Assembly: GCA_964560765.1 (NCBI GenBank)
Contig: CAZLMG010000007.1
Coordinates: forward strand, 62,001 to 126,000
DNA: 64,000 nucleotides
Origin: CAZLMG01 sp964560765
GTDB lineage: Bacteria > Bdellovibrionota_B > Oligoflexia > Oligoflexales > CAZLMG01
Direction: 5' to 3'
The first letter of the stretch is position 1. Every line of letters begins with the position of its first letter. This document shows, piece by piece, positions 51,712 to 60,999 of the stretch. A program made the translations under genes and the position numbers. Under the pieces are notes generated by a model. That model was not told the DNA's origin. It made no database searches and saw only the letters and a list, made by a program, of their open reading frames with translations.

Positions 51712-52899
51712 ATGAGTTTTTTTAATCGGTTCGGAGTGGTGATTTCCGCAGCTTGGATGCTGCAAGCAGGTTGTTCTGGAGACACTAACATTAACAGTTT
51801 GCTCATCACAGATGCCCAGCAAGACAGCTTGGACATCTCTTTGTCTCGGGCCAAATATTTTTACGATCGTGGCGACTTTGAGAAGGCTAGAGATGCTGCA
51901 GAGGCCGCATATGCGATCAGTCCTAACAACGAAGAAGTTGCCATCGTTCTTGGTTATGCCTATTTGGGATCAGCCGGAATCGACCCGTTCCAAATGTCCA
52001 AGGCGTTGTTGGATCAGGACGGAACCGTTGAAGGGGGGGCCGGCCTCGTTGCTGGCTCAGACGCAGACGCCTCCGGAACTCTCGGTGCCATGAGTTCCAT
52101 CCTGGGAATCAAATCGACGGACATGGTGAAGTTAGGTGAGCTGACGGAGAATGCTGAGTTTCCGGACATGGATGTCATTCACCCGAGTTTGGCTTCGGTC
52201 GCTCGCAAAGATAGCGGTGTTAAGTCTCTTGCCTACGTAAATCGCGCTATTGAAGTCATCTGCCCGTTTATGGGTGACGATTTGAAAGTTGCCGATGATG
52301 TGCGCCACCAGGCAGATGCCTGTCCCGCCAGTAGCCGAGCGGTGAGCCTTCGCTCCAAAGGCAACTTTTTGTGGGCATTTTCTCATTTAGCGGACGCGCT
52401 AGCTTTTCACGCTGTCTTACTTTATTCCGCGGGTGGAGATGGAACTCCCAACATCGAGCGGCGATCCAAGTACATCAGTACCAACACCAGCGACGTTCTT
52501 GCCTATCTGGAAATGGTGACGCAACTCGCGGAGGACATCGACGCGATCTTCCAGACGGACGAACCAGATTCCCAGCTGAATGCCATTTTGAACAGCTTGT
52601 CCGCGACGAGTTTGGCTTTCGCAAAAATGCCGAGTGTCCCCAAGAAGATGACATCTGCGATCACTCGCTCGCTGGACTCCATCAAGAATCCGGTTGCGTC
52701 GCCCACAGGTGGAGAGAACCAAGAGGGTTCTGTTTTGAAAGGACAGATGAATAAGAAGGTCGCCGGCCAGTTATCTACAAAAATTGATTCATTGGCGACG
52801 GATAAGCCTGGTGAGTTTGCCGCAAAGAAAACAGAAATCTGTTCTGTGTACACCAACATCTCAGCGGGTCAGACCGTGGCGCCGAGTAGCTGCAACTGA
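51712..52899 (+). CDS. Predicted TPR-containing lipoprotein
   Basis: A 395-residue protein. The N-terminus (GVVISAAWMLQAGCSGD) looks like a lipoprotein signal, though Gln three before the Cys is off consensus. One or two tetratricopeptide repeats follow (LSRAKYFYDRGDFEKARDAAEAAYAI, NNEEVAIVLGYAYLG). The rest is helical and otherwise featureless, with a Thr/Ser/Gly-rich tail ending in Cys. Role unknown. GAGG seven bases before ATG 51712 supports the start over earlier in-frame ATGs. A bidirectional terminator follows. Confidence 0.68.
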   Translation: MSFFNRFGVVISAAWMLQAGCSGDTNINSLLITDAQQDSLDISLSRAKYFYDRGDFEKARDAAEAAYAISPNNEEVAIVLGYAYLGSAGIDPFQMSKALLDQDGTVEGGAGLVAGSDADASGTLGAMSSILGIKSTDMVKLGELTENAEFPDMDVIHPSLASVARKDSGVKSLAYVNRAIEVICPFMGDDLKVADDVRHQADACPASSRAVSLRSKGNFLWAFSHLADALAFHAVLLYSAGGDGTPNIERRSKYISTNTSDVLAYLEMVTQLAEDIDAIFQTDEPDSQLNAILNSLSATSLAFAKMPSVPKKMTSAITRSLDSIKNPVASPTGGENQEGSVLKGQMNKKVAGQLSTKIDSLATDKPGEFAAKKTEICSVYTNISAGQTVAPSSCN

Positions 52900-52927
52900 G
52901 ACTCAAAAGTTGATCTGAGCAAAAAAT

Positions 52928-52949
52928 AAGGAGGCGGTTGCGCCTCCTT
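52928..52949. terminator. Bidirectional terminator between lipoprotein and dksA-like genes
   Basis: AAGGAGGCG and CGCCTCCTT form a perfect 9-bp stem with a GTTG loop. The T-run follows it on the minus strand (ATTTTTT) and a shorter one on the plus strand. It sits between two genes that converge on it. Confidence 0.88.
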
Positions 52950-52979
52950 TTCCATTCTTGCTGTCAGCTTGAAGAGATC

Positions 52980-53414
52980 CTACTTAAAAAGCTCTTCATC
53001 ATCAACAACGCCGCGCCCCGACTTCTTGCGGCGTTCGAGTTGCTCCTTGAACTTGACGCTGTGGCGCGTCCATGGGCGAACTTCTAGGCGACGCTTGGGA
53101 ATAACTTCGCCTGTACCTTCACAAAAGCCGAAGTCACCAGCATCAATCTTTCGCAGCGCGTGCTCAATTTCAGCAAGTAGCTTGCGGTCACGATCTAAAA
53201 GCTTAAAGGTCAAATTCTGCTCGACCGTCGCCGAAGCCAAATCAACCTCGTCGTACATTTCGTCCTTATCGAGATTGATGGAGCCGCTAGCAACAGTTTG
53301 CCGGGCTTTCTTTAGGAGCTTTTCTTTTTCCGTGTTTAGCAATTCACGGAACTTCTCCAGGTCGTCCTTCGTGTAGACGGTGTCAGAATTTGTTTCTGGG
53401 CTTTCCTTTGTCAT
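52980..53414 (-). CDS. DksA/TraR-type regulator with degraded zinc finger
   Basis: A 144-residue coiled-coil and finger protein of the DksA/TraR class, which binds the RNA polymerase secondary channel, often with ppGpp. The coiled coil runs KFRELLNTEKEKLLKKARQ, with acidic tip residues near DEVDLAS. The finger (DFGFCEGTGEVIPKRRLEVRP) keeps one Cys; the second is Thr and the last two Cys positions read Ser and Phe. DksA2-type proteins with fewer Cys work without zinc. ATG 53414 is chosen. It has its own upstream region and terminator. Confidence 0.85.
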   Translation of the reverse strand: MTKESPETNSDTVYTKDDLEKFRELLNTEKEKLLKKARQTVASGSINLDKDEMYDEVDLASATVEQNLTFKLLDRDRKLLAEIEHALRKIDAGDFGFCEGTGEVIPKRRLEVRPWTRHSVKFKEQLERRKKSGRGVVDDEELFK

Positions 53415-53511
53415 GGTCTTGCCCTTTCTTGGGGGACACCCTGTAAGTGGTTACTTGAACTACCGAATATAACAAGCGAGTGTATGATGATTCTGAGTTC
53501 TCATCAAGATT

Positions 53512-56217
53512 TTATTGGATCTCCAATGAAAAGTTAGTTGTGTCATCAGGCCGATGCGCCAGGGCGCTAATTTCACTTAAAAAATTCAGCGCCTGTAGGG
53601 GTGTCATTTGGTCGATGATAACTTGTCGAAGCCGCTCTACGACCATAAGTGCCGCATCGGTGCTGGCATTTTGACCCAGTTGAAAGTGATGTTCAAGGGG
53701 AGGGACTGGCTGTGATTTCGTCCCCCGCTTTGTAGTGCCTCGGCTCTTTACCTCAGCGTTCGCGTCCGATGTAGCAGCGGCCAACAGTTGCGATGCTCGC
53801 GCAATGATAGTTTCGGGCACGCCGGCAATGCGTGCCACTTCAATGCCGTACGAGCTATCAGCCGCACCTGGGATCAAGCGATGAGTAAACGTGACGGAAC
53901 CGTCTGTCTCCGATACCTGCGACTGCATCATGCACACTTGATCAAACCTGGCTGCAAAAGGAACCATCTCGTGATAGTGGGTGGCGAACATAGAGTAACA
54001 GCCAATGCGGTGGACCATTTCCTGCAGAATGGCGGAGGCGATGGCCAAGCCATCAGTGGTCGATGTGCCGCGACCCACTTCGTCCAGAATCACCAAACTT
54101 TGTTTCGTGGCTTGGCGCATAATATGTGCGGTCTCGACCATCTCGACCATGAAAGTAGATTGGCCGCTGGCTAGATCATCTGACGCGCCCACGCGAGTAA
54201 AAATCTGATCGAAGACGGGCAAGGCAGCGCTTTGCGCCGGCACAAATGAACCAATCTGATTTAGAATTGCGGTCAGCGCGAGCTGGCGCATCACCGTAGA
54301 CTTCCCGGCCATGTTAGGACCTGTGATCAGCAGATGCCGGCGATCGTGGCGAATGATGATATCGTTCGGGACATATTGATGTCGGCCTACCGCGGCCTCA
54401 ACCACTGGATGTCGACTAGCAATGATGTGGATATCTCCAGATTCCGAGCCGGTTGGTCGGCAGAATCCTGATCGGCGTGCCTTCCAAGCAAAGGACAGTA
54501 ATAGGTCTAGCATAGCAAGAGCTTGTGAAACCTGTCGAACGGCATCACGAGAACCAGCCAATTGCTGCAGGATCAGCTCATACAATTCGGCTTCACGAGT
54601 GACGGCCAAGGTTGTAGCATTTGCCAGGGATTCATTGAGCTGGTGAAGTGATTCGGTAGAAAATCGCTCATTGTTGACCATCGTTTGTCGACGAATGAAG
54701 CTGGTTGGAATCTTCGAAAGATTGGCCTTCGTCACTTCGATCAGCAATCCAAACGTCTTATGCTGGCGGATCTTGAGACTCTGGATTCCAGTCTCCAGGC
54801 GAAGCTTGGCTTCGTAACGTTCGACTTCTTCGGATCCTGAGTGAGAGAGCCGATTCTTGTCATCGAGATCAACGCAATACCCGCTCGCGAAAACGCCGGA
54901 TCCTGTTCCCAATTGTTGGGGGTGGGGCACTAGCGACCGCTGCAGCAATTCAGCTGCGTTCTTGCCCATGGCGATTTGCTGCATGATGGCGGTACTGAAC
55001 TCGGGTTCAAGAATTCGCCAGGGAAATGAAACATGAAGTCGATTGGCAACATCCAGAGAGTTGCGAATGGCGGCTAGCTCGATTGGTGACGCATTCTTAC
55101 TCAGGACGCGGGTCATGAGGCGATCAAGGTCTGCGATACCCTTGCAAGTCTGTCGCAGCTCTTCGAGTTGCGAACTGCCCAGATCAATCAAGGCTTGGAC
55201 GGCAGCATGTCGCTGATCGACGGCCCGGCGCTGGCGAAGAGGATACAACAAAGAATGACGAAGTAGTCTTGCGCCCATCGGCGACAATGTTTCGTTGATC
55301 TCGGAAAATAGGCTTCCTTGACTGCGCCCGCGGCGAACAGTGGTGAATAGTTCCAAGTCGCGGACAGCGGTCTCATTCAGAGCGACATTATGGGCCTCAA
55401 TCAGCGGCCGCACTGCCAGGAACGAGCTGATGTTAGCGCGAAGGCTGTCTAGGTAACTCAAGAGGCAGCCGATGGCCTCGTCTCCTCCCGAAACCACTCC
55501 GCAAGCCTGCTCGGTCAGCGGCACTGGTCCAAGTACTCTTTCCAAAAGTTGCTGCCGAATATCCGCGTCACGCAGCGGTGCCTCGGGCATCGTCTCTAGC
55601 CGCGCGCCTTCTGCATCTAGGTAATTGAGCAGCTGAGCGCGCAAGAGGTCATGCTGAAAACGGCGGGCTAGGATTTCACGGGGCCTTGTAGTTTCAGTGA
55701 GGCTGACGACACTCGAAATGGAGCTGACGTTGCCGAGTCGCAGCTCTCCTGTCGAGATGTCGGCAAGAGCTACAGTCCAGGTTCGGCACTTTGGGTTCTC
55801 ATAGAGGGCCATCAGATAGTTTGGTCGGTCGGCCTCCATTCCTTCCAGGTCGTCGATGCAGCCGGGGGTAAGTATGCGCGCTACTTCCCTGCGAACGAGC
55901 CCCTTTGCTTCTTTGGGATCCTCGACCTGTTCAGCAATGGCTACTTTGTAGCCCATCCGCAGCAGTTTAAGATAGTAGGTTCGAGCACTGTGGTGGGGTA
56001 CGCCACAAAACGGAATCTTCTGGTGATCACCGCGCTCTCGACTCGTCAGTACGAGTTGCAATTTTGGGGCAATTTCTGTCGCATCATTACCAAAGATTTC
56101 AAAGAAATCTCCCATTCTGAAAAAGAGAATGGCGTCTCCGGTCTGTGCTTTGATCTCGTAATATTGACGCAACATGGGCGTTAAAGATGTCAAAGTTGAT
56201 GGCATATCTGTATTCAT
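53512..56217 (-). CDS. mutS: DNA mismatch repair protein MutS
   Basis: Recognises mismatches and starts methyl-directed or nick-directed repair. The 901 residues include the mismatch-contact motif FFRMGDFFEIFGND, lever and clamp domains, and the ATPase with ITGPNMAGKSTVMRQ and VILDEVGRGTSTTDG. ATG 56217 has AAGGA seven bases upstream; a longer open reading to 56262 runs into comF and is rejected. The C-terminus carries an extra tail after the family end. It is 13 bases behind comF and the last gene of the rplU-to-mutS strand block. Confidence 0.97.
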   Translation of the reverse strand: MNTDMPSTLTSLTPMLRQYYEIKAQTGDAILFFRMGDFFEIFGNDATEIAPKLQLVLTSRERGDHQKIPFCGVPHHSARTYYLKLLRMGYKVAIAEQVEDPKEAKGLVRREVARILTPGCIDDLEGMEADRPNYLMALYENPKCRTWTVALADISTGELRLGNVSSISSVVSLTETTRPREILARRFQHDLLRAQLLNYLDAEGARLETMPEAPLRDADIRQQLLERVLGPVPLTEQACGVVSGGDEAIGCLLSYLDSLRANISSFLAVRPLIEAHNVALNETAVRDLELFTTVRRGRSQGSLFSEINETLSPMGARLLRHSLLYPLRQRRAVDQRHAAVQALIDLGSSQLEELRQTCKGIADLDRLMTRVLSKNASPIELAAIRNSLDVANRLHVSFPWRILEPEFSTAIMQQIAMGKNAAELLQRSLVPHPQQLGTGSGVFASGYCVDLDDKNRLSHSGSEEVERYEAKLRLETGIQSLKIRQHKTFGLLIEVTKANLSKIPTSFIRRQTMVNNERFSTESLHQLNESLANATTLAVTREAELYELILQQLAGSRDAVRQVSQALAMLDLLLSFAWKARRSGFCRPTGSESGDIHIIASRHPVVEAAVGRHQYVPNDIIIRHDRRHLLITGPNMAGKSTVMRQLALTAILNQIGSFVPAQSAALPVFDQIFTRVGASDDLASGQSTFMVEMVETAHIMRQATKQSLVILDEVGRGTSTTDGLAIASAILQEMVHRIGCYSMFATHYHEMVPFAARFDQVCMMQSQVSETDGSVTFTHRLIPGAADSSYGIEVARIAGVPETIIARASQLLAAATSDANAEVKSRGTTKRGTKSQPVPPLEHHFQLGQNASTDAALMVVERLRQVIIDQMTPLQALNFLSEISALAHRPDDTTNFSLEIQ

Positions 56218-56230
56218 GAAGGTCCTTGTC

Positions 56231-56920
56231 TTAGCACTGCATTCCGGTGGCACAGGCGGCAATAGCGATGTGCGCTCCTTGATACTGGGCGGCTAAAGTG
56301 GCCATAGTGAACCCACTTGTGACTACATCGTCAACTAGAAGAATATGCGGCGGTCGATCCGCCTCTGCCCATCGAACATTATTTCTGTAATTTCTGGCTG
56401 TTACTTGCGAAGGTTGCCAATGCTTGTCGGTCTGGGCAGCTCTCTTTTTCCACCGCCAATGGAGCCCCCTTGGAGCGATTAGCCGAGGAACCTGCAGATT
56501 GGTGGCCAGGGTATTGGCAAGTTCTGCAGCCAAGTCCCAGCGGCAGTGCCATCGGCTGATAACACTCGGGGGCGCAGAAATCACATAGTCCCAATGCTCG
56601 GCAGCGAACTGTGGCTTGAGTATTTCGAAGGCATTATTGATTAGAAACTGGAGCGAGCGGTAGCAGCTTTGTCCTTTGGCATTGAGGATGAGGGCTTGCG
56701 CCAATCCACGATAGTGGAAAGCGGCTCGCATACGGTAGCCGCGCGGATCTGGCGTTAAACAAGCGGCAGGCACAAAGATCGGTGCGCACTCTGGCAATCG
56801 CTCCGACTCAAGCTCGGGTGTACAAAGTGCACAGAGACTTCGCAAGGGCACAATAAATTCGTAGCAGTTCAAACAAAATGGCAAGGACCCATCTCCGCGC
56901 AAAATTGCCCAAAGGCTCAA
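56231..56920 (-). CDS. ComF family phosphoribosyltransferase-like protein
   Basis: A 229-residue ComFC-like protein, often needed for DNA uptake or handling in other bacteria. The N-terminal zinc finger shows the CLNC and CALC pairs. The PRTase motif is ILLVDDVVTSGFTM, with PSVISRWHCRWDLAAELA before it. The only usual start upstream of the finger is TTG at 56920; a second TTG at 56905 is possible. It lies between a barrel gene and mutS. No other competence gene is in the window. Confidence 0.88.
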   Translation of the reverse strand: MSLWAILRGDGSLPFCLNCYEFIVPLRSLCALCTPELESERLPECAPIFVPAACLTPDPRGYRMRAAFHYRGLAQALILNAKGQSCYRSLQFLINNAFEILKPQFAAEHWDYVISAPPSVISRWHCRWDLAAELANTLATNLQVPRLIAPRGLHWRWKKRAAQTDKHWQPSQVTARNYRNNVRWAEADRPPHILLVDDVVTSGFTMATLAAQYQGAHIAIAACATGMQC

Positions 56921-56982
56921 ACTGCGTTCTAGCAGAATGGTTCACGCTTTGACTGCCGACATGTGCTTGTGTTTGTATCGAA

Positions 56983-58200
56983 TTAGAAGAGATTGATTTG
57001 GTAGCTCATACCATCAACCGTCCGGTCTATAGCCATATCCAAAGAAAGATCCATGTCCCACATGCTGTAGGACCGCGAGAGCCCCCAGGTGTAGTGCAGT
57101 AATGGATCGCCATCTTCGGTACGTTTCGGTTGTTGATAGATGCCGCCGGAAACGGAGCTAAAAAGTAGCCACCAGGGAAGTTTCAGGGTAGCACCAGCGC
57201 GGGGCGACCATGAAGGCTTTCTACCGCTGGCAACAAGTTGACTATGATCTGACAGGTAGATCAGATAATTCGGATCGTACGTATAGGCTGATGTAAGTGC
57301 CCCGATGACGACGGCATCGGCACGCATCACCAGTTGCTGGTGCGCAAAGGGATTCCATTGCATCCCTGCGGCAAAACGCGCTGGCATCACCATATCGGGA
57401 GCGCGAAGTCCGTAGATGTTCACAAGCTGTTGTGCATGTTGGAGTGATTGGGCGGTCGTAAACGAGGCGCCAAGAAAGTTGCTGCGAGAATCCGCCACGT
57501 ACTCGTTGCGTTGCATGATCACTTCTGGGCGATACGTCAAACCAAGCGACCAACGCTCGCTGGGTGCGTACAAGTACCCTAGCCACAGAGTCGTTGCCGA
57601 GTAACGGGCATCAGTTGCGACGGTTGAGTGATTACTCGCATCATTCCAGTCATAGCTCTGATGCATCTCATAGCGCTGAGCGCTCAGACCAACATGGTGA
57701 TGTCGATCAAGAGTGACTGCGGCCATAAGCGATATCTTGCCGGTGCCATTTTCCGATGTTCCCGCGTCAGAGCTATCTTCACCCGCAGTAAAGCTGCTAC
57801 GTCCTCGGCGGATGTGCGCGGTCAAGCCCAACCCAAGTATCTTTCCACGATGACCCAGGCCAATGGCCAGTTGCTCCGAGCGTGAATCTAGTGAGTTATC
57901 AGCGCCAAGCTTCAACTGTTCGCGAATGTTACCCACATCGAGGTGCCAGGTGGTAGCTTCCTTTCCCCTTGGGGCCAGTGCCGCAGGGTTCACCAATAGG
58001 CCGTTGTCCGTTCGGACTTCTGCGGTGCATGCATAACCTGTTGCCAGGCAGCGGGTCGGTACAAGTTGGGCGGGGTCGTTCAGATCGAATCTCTCAGCCA
58101 GCGCCATGCGACCAGAGCCTGCTAAGGCAATGACGAGACCGTAGACAAGTGCCCATACGTTGCGCGAGCTAGATCCAAACTCTGTTTGAGGCGAAATCAT
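56983..58200 (-). CDS. Predicted outer-membrane barrel protein, FadL-like features
   Basis: A 405-residue secreted barrel. Signal peptide region VWALVYGLVIALAGSGRMALA is followed by an N-terminal segment with NGLLVNPAALAPRGKE, similar to the NPA motif of FadL-type transporters. Strands follow, ending SYQINLF with a terminal Phe. Substrate unknown. ATG 58200 is chosen because a start at 58323 would overlap rlmH by 26 bases and precede the signal with unrelated residues. It is set inside a block of ribosome- and repair-related genes, which is unusual company. Confidence 0.62.
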   Translation of the reverse strand: MISPQTEFGSSSRNVWALVYGLVIALAGSGRMALAERFDLNDPAQLVPTRCLATGYACTAEVRTDNGLLVNPAALAPRGKEATTWHLDVGNIREQLKLGADNSLDSRSEQLAIGLGHRGKILGLGLTAHIRRGRSSFTAGEDSSDAGTSENGTGKISLMAAVTLDRHHHVGLSAQRYEMHQSYDWNDASNHSTVATDARYSATTLWLGYLYAPSERWSLGLTYRPEVIMQRNEYVADSRSNFLGASFTTAQSLQHAQQLVNIYGLRAPDMVMPARFAAGMQWNPFAHQQLVMRADAVVIGALTSAYTYDPNYLIYLSDHSQLVASGRKPSWSPRAGATLKLPWWLLFSSVSGGIYQQPKRTEDGDPLLHYTWGLSRSYSMWDMDLSLDMAIDRTVDGMSYQINLF

Positions 58201-58297
58201 AAACCACCGCAATAACTGCAAAAAATTGATTCCTCGTGCCGCTGATCGGACCTCATAATGAGAACAGAGGGAATCTTTGCAAATTGTGGTGCGAGAG

Positions 58298-58762
58298 TCA
58301 GGAATGGTGGTAGGGCAGGCCAAGGATCAGAGTAAACGACCGGTAAACCTGCTCCCAAGTAAGTAACCATGCGATATCGGAGGGGAAGGTTGCAGGCCCG
58401 AAGCTGATGGTCAGATCTGCTTGATCGAGAAGCGGCTTCGGAACACCGTAGGGTCCACCGACGACGAGCGTGACCCGATCAACCGTCGGTTGGTCGCGCC
58501 ACTCGCGAAGGATCTCAGCAATTTGCTTGGTCGAATGAGCTTGGCCGCGCTCATCCAAGCACACAAGCCGCTGCCGATTTCGCGTGTCGGGTCGGTTTAA
58601 AACTTGGGTGAGCGACTTTTCTTGTAGCCGGTCAGATTCTGCGACTTTGATGACCACATTGCTGACGGGGCTCAGTCGCTCCAACCGCTTTTGGTACAGA
58701 GCCACCATGCCCGCACACTCGTCGAATGCGGGTTTTCCAAATTTAATGATTTCGATCTTCAT
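58298..58762 (-). CDS. rlmH: 23S rRNA pseudouridine-1915 N3-methyltransferase RlmH
   Basis: SPOUT-family methyltransferase acting on pseudouridine 1915 of 23S rRNA. The 154 residues carry LVVGGPYGVPKP, the SAM-binding knot region with LTWEQVYRSFTLILGLPYHHS, and LVCLDERGQAHST. Start overlaps the rsfS stop in an ATGA. It is part of the obgE-nadD-rsfS-rlmH set often linked in proteobacteria. Confidence 0.95.
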   Translation of the reverse strand: MKIEIIKFGKPAFDECAGMVALYQKRLERLSPVSNVVIKVAESDRLQEKSLTQVLNRPDTRNRQRLVCLDERGQAHSTKQIAEILREWRDQPTVDRVTLVVGGPYGVPKPLLDQADLTISFGPATFPSDIAWLLTWEQVYRSFTLILGLPYHHS

Positions 58763-59112
58763 GGAGTTGGTTTGGATTCAACGATTCTAGATTGGGGCCA
58801 CAACTCTTCGATGGCGTAGTAATCGCGTAGAGGTGCAAAAAAAATGTGCACGATCGTTGAACCGTAATCTAGGACGATCCATTGGCCTGTTTGCTTACCT
58901 TCCGTCGCCAATGGCAACACGCCGTGCTGTTGCTTCAAGCGATCTTGTATAGCTTCGGCGATGGCGCGAGTCTGGCGGTCGTTGTCGCCGGAACAAACGA
59001 GTTGAAAGTCACAAAGATCGGACGCATTGCGCAGGTCTAACAAGACCATCCGCTGTGCTTTCTTGTCTGCCGCTGCAATCGCGGCTTCTTTGGCAATATC
59101 TGCGGGTGTCAC
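58759..59112 (-). CDS. rsfS: Ribosome silencing factor RsfS
   Basis: Binds L14 on the large subunit and blocks subunit joining in stress. The 117 residues have the family core AQRMVLLDLRNASDLCDFQLVCSG, GDNDRQTRAIAEAIQD and GKQTGQWIVLDYGSTIVHIF. Start is GTG, with AGGAG about five bases upstream, overlapping the nadD stop. Nothing unusual. Confidence 0.96.
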   Translation of the reverse strand: MTPADIAKEAAIAAADKKAQRMVLLDLRNASDLCDFQLVCSGDNDRQTRAIAEAIQDRLKQQHGVLPLATEGKQTGQWIVLDYGSTIVHIFFAPLRDYYAIEELWPQSRIVESKPTP

Positions 59113-59849
59113 AGGTCTCCTCCCGAAAGGTGCGTATATAGATCATGTTGCCGGATGTATTGCAAGACTTCAGGTGTCAGCCACCCACCTGGAACTTCGC
59201 TACCCGCGCCAAGGTATAGTCGAATCAGGCGACTTTCGGCTGGGCAGATAGCGTAATCCAGCGCGAAGATGTCATGTTCCGTCTCGGGAACGTGGCCGCG
59301 CTGAGGGGAAAGCCATTCCATTTGGAGGTGGAGCTTTTGCAGTAATTCTACAATCCCCTGCTTCAGGGTTCGGGGTCTGATGGGGTCACGCGACATCAGA
59401 CGGGAAATCACCACGAGATCGGCGAGGGACAAGATTTCCCGAGGGTGATGCCACGACCAAAAGCTTGTAAATTGATCTTCGCCCAGCAGAATCGCCAGTT
59501 TTTTGCCGGGGAACCGCCGGTTGAACTCGCGCAGCGTATTGATTGTATAGTTGGGCGCAGGCAATTCCAGTTCGATTGGGTTAATAACCGCCCGACCTGA
59601 GGCGCTTGCTTGCGCGAAGGCAACTTGGCACATATGCAGGCGTTCTGCGAAAGAACTCTTGGGCGCTTTGTGTTGGCCACCGGCGCCGGCAGGGTGTGCC
59701 CCCGGAACGATATGAATAACGGCGTCAGGGAAGAAGGAAATCGCGGCATCAACGGCTTGGACGTGACCAAGATGCGGTGGATCAAAGGCCCCGCCATAGA
59801 CGATGACACTGGGACCAACAGTTGACGAGTCCTTGGCCTCGTTAGGCAT
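59109..59849 (-). CDS. nadD: Nicotinate-nucleotide adenylyltransferase
   Basis: Adds AMP to nicotinate mononucleotide in NAD synthesis. The 246 residues have VYGGAFDPPHLGHVQAV and the AMP-binding helix, then AILLGEDQFTSFWSWHHP. The C-terminal ISSTxIR motif, known for the family, is altered here to CPAESRLIR; one Ser appears in register. ATG 59849 overlaps the obgE stop by eight bases; an open reading to 59870 is rejected. The remainder fits NadD length and order. Confidence 0.92.
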   Translation of the reverse strand: MPNEAKDSSTVGPSVIVYGGAFDPPHLGHVQAVDAAISFFPDAVIHIVPGAHPAGAGGQHKAPKSSFAERLHMCQVAFAQASASGRAVINPIELELPAPNYTINTLREFNRRFPGKKLAILLGEDQFTSFWSWHHPREILSLADLVVISRLMSRDPIRPRTLKQGIVELLQKLHLQMEWLSPQRGHVPETEHDIFALDYAICPAESRLIRLYLGAGSEVPGGWLTPEVLQYIRQHDLYTHLSGGDL

Positions 59850-60888
59850 CGAACAACACTGCCTCAGCAACGGGCTTGCGCGCCAGAAAAGCTAACTGCC
59901 GCTTGAGGTGTTCAAGGCCGTTGCCAGTCACGGCTGAGATGAAGATGCATTCCAGTCCCAAAGAGCGAAGTTGCTCTTCGAGTTCGACTCGATCAAACTC
60001 ATCGGTTACCGCATCTAGCTTGGTGATGACGGCTACAGATGGCTTCGTCGCTAACAACTCGCTGTAGGCAGTCAGTTCTTTGCGCAATACGTCATAGGCG
60101 GTCAAAGGATCCATGCCATCAAAAGCAGCCCCATCGAGAACATAGGCAACGGCTTTTGTGCGCTCTAAGTGGCGCAAGAATTGATGACCGAGCCCCCGTC
60201 CTTCGCTTGCGCCCTCGATCAATCCAGGAATATCGGCGGCAACGAATGATTCCCCCCATTCGCAATCATCCACGTCGACAACACCAAGGTTGGGGACAAG
60301 AGTTGTAAATGGGTAGTCAGCAATTTTCGGGCGGGCCGCGCTGATTCGGCTTAACAATGTCGACTTGCCAGCATTCGGCAGGCCGGCAAATCCAATGTCT
60401 GCAATCAACTTCAATTCGAGGCGCAGGTTCATGGCAACGCCCGGCAATCCTGGTCCATGTTCCTCAGGGGCTTGATGCGTGGGGCGCACAAAGCGCATAT
60501 TTCCCCAGCCACGGCGACCACCCTTAGCAATCAGGACGGGTTCGTTTGCATTCAGTATCTCGGCAACCAACTCGCCGGTTTCGGCATCAAAAGCTGCTGT
60601 ACCGAGCGGCACAGGCACGATGACGTCCGAGCCATTGCGCCCAGTCTTGCCATTACTTCCGCCGCGCGCTCCGTGTTCAGCAACAAACCGCTGTTTGTAT
60701 CGGAGTCCGCTTAGGGTATTGAGTTGGGGATTACCGACAAGATAGACGTTACCGCCATTGCCGCCGTCGCCGCCATCCGGGCCCAGTTTCGGTTTGCCAA
60801 ACGCGCTAGCAAAGCTAACAAGTCCAGGACCACCGTCACCGGAACGAATAAATACTTCGGTTTCATCTACAAACTTCATAGTCGTCAC
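59842..60888 (-). CDS. obgE: GTPase ObgE/CgtA
   Basis: Ribosome-assembly and stress GTPase. The 348 residues have the glycine-rich Obg fold (RSGDGGPGLVSF, GPDGGDGGNGGNVYLVG) and the G domain with GLPNAGKSTLL, DIPGLIEGASEGRGLGHQFLRHLERT and TKLD. Start is GTG 60888 or ATG 60879 (MKFVDETEV); the latter matches most Obg proteins, and no strong ribosome binding site decides. It is 111 bases after rpmA. Confidence 0.95.
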   Translation of the reverse strand: MTTMKFVDETEVFIRSGDGGPGLVSFASAFGKPKLGPDGGDGGNGGNVYLVGNPQLNTLSGLRYKQRFVAEHGARGGSNGKTGRNGSDVIVPVPLGTAAFDAETGELVAEILNANEPVLIAKGGRRGWGNMRFVRPTHQAPEEHGPGLPGVAMNLRLELKLIADIGFAGLPNAGKSTLLSRISAARPKIADYPFTTLVPNLGVVDVDDCEWGESFVAADIPGLIEGASEGRGLGHQFLRHLERTKAVAYVLDGAAFDGMDPLTAYDVLRKELTAYSELLATKPSVAVITKLDAVTDEFDRVELEEQLRSLGLECIFISAVTGNGLEHLKRQLAFLARKPVAEAVLFDA

Positions 60889-60972
60889 AACAACTTGTAT
60901 TAAAGCGTCGCAGGAATTGAACCACAGGCAGCGAGCTGGAAGGGGGAACGGAGCTGACGCAAATTGATGAAT

Positions 60973-60989
60973 AAAAAAGGCGAGGCGCC
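60973..60989 (-). terminator. Weak terminator-like hairpin between rpmA and obgE
   Basis: On the minus strand GGCG-CCT-CGCC is followed by TTTTTT, 11 bases past the rpmA stop. The stem is only 4 bp, so partial readthrough into obgE is likely. Confidence 0.35.
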
Positions 60990-60999
60990 AGGCCTAAAA

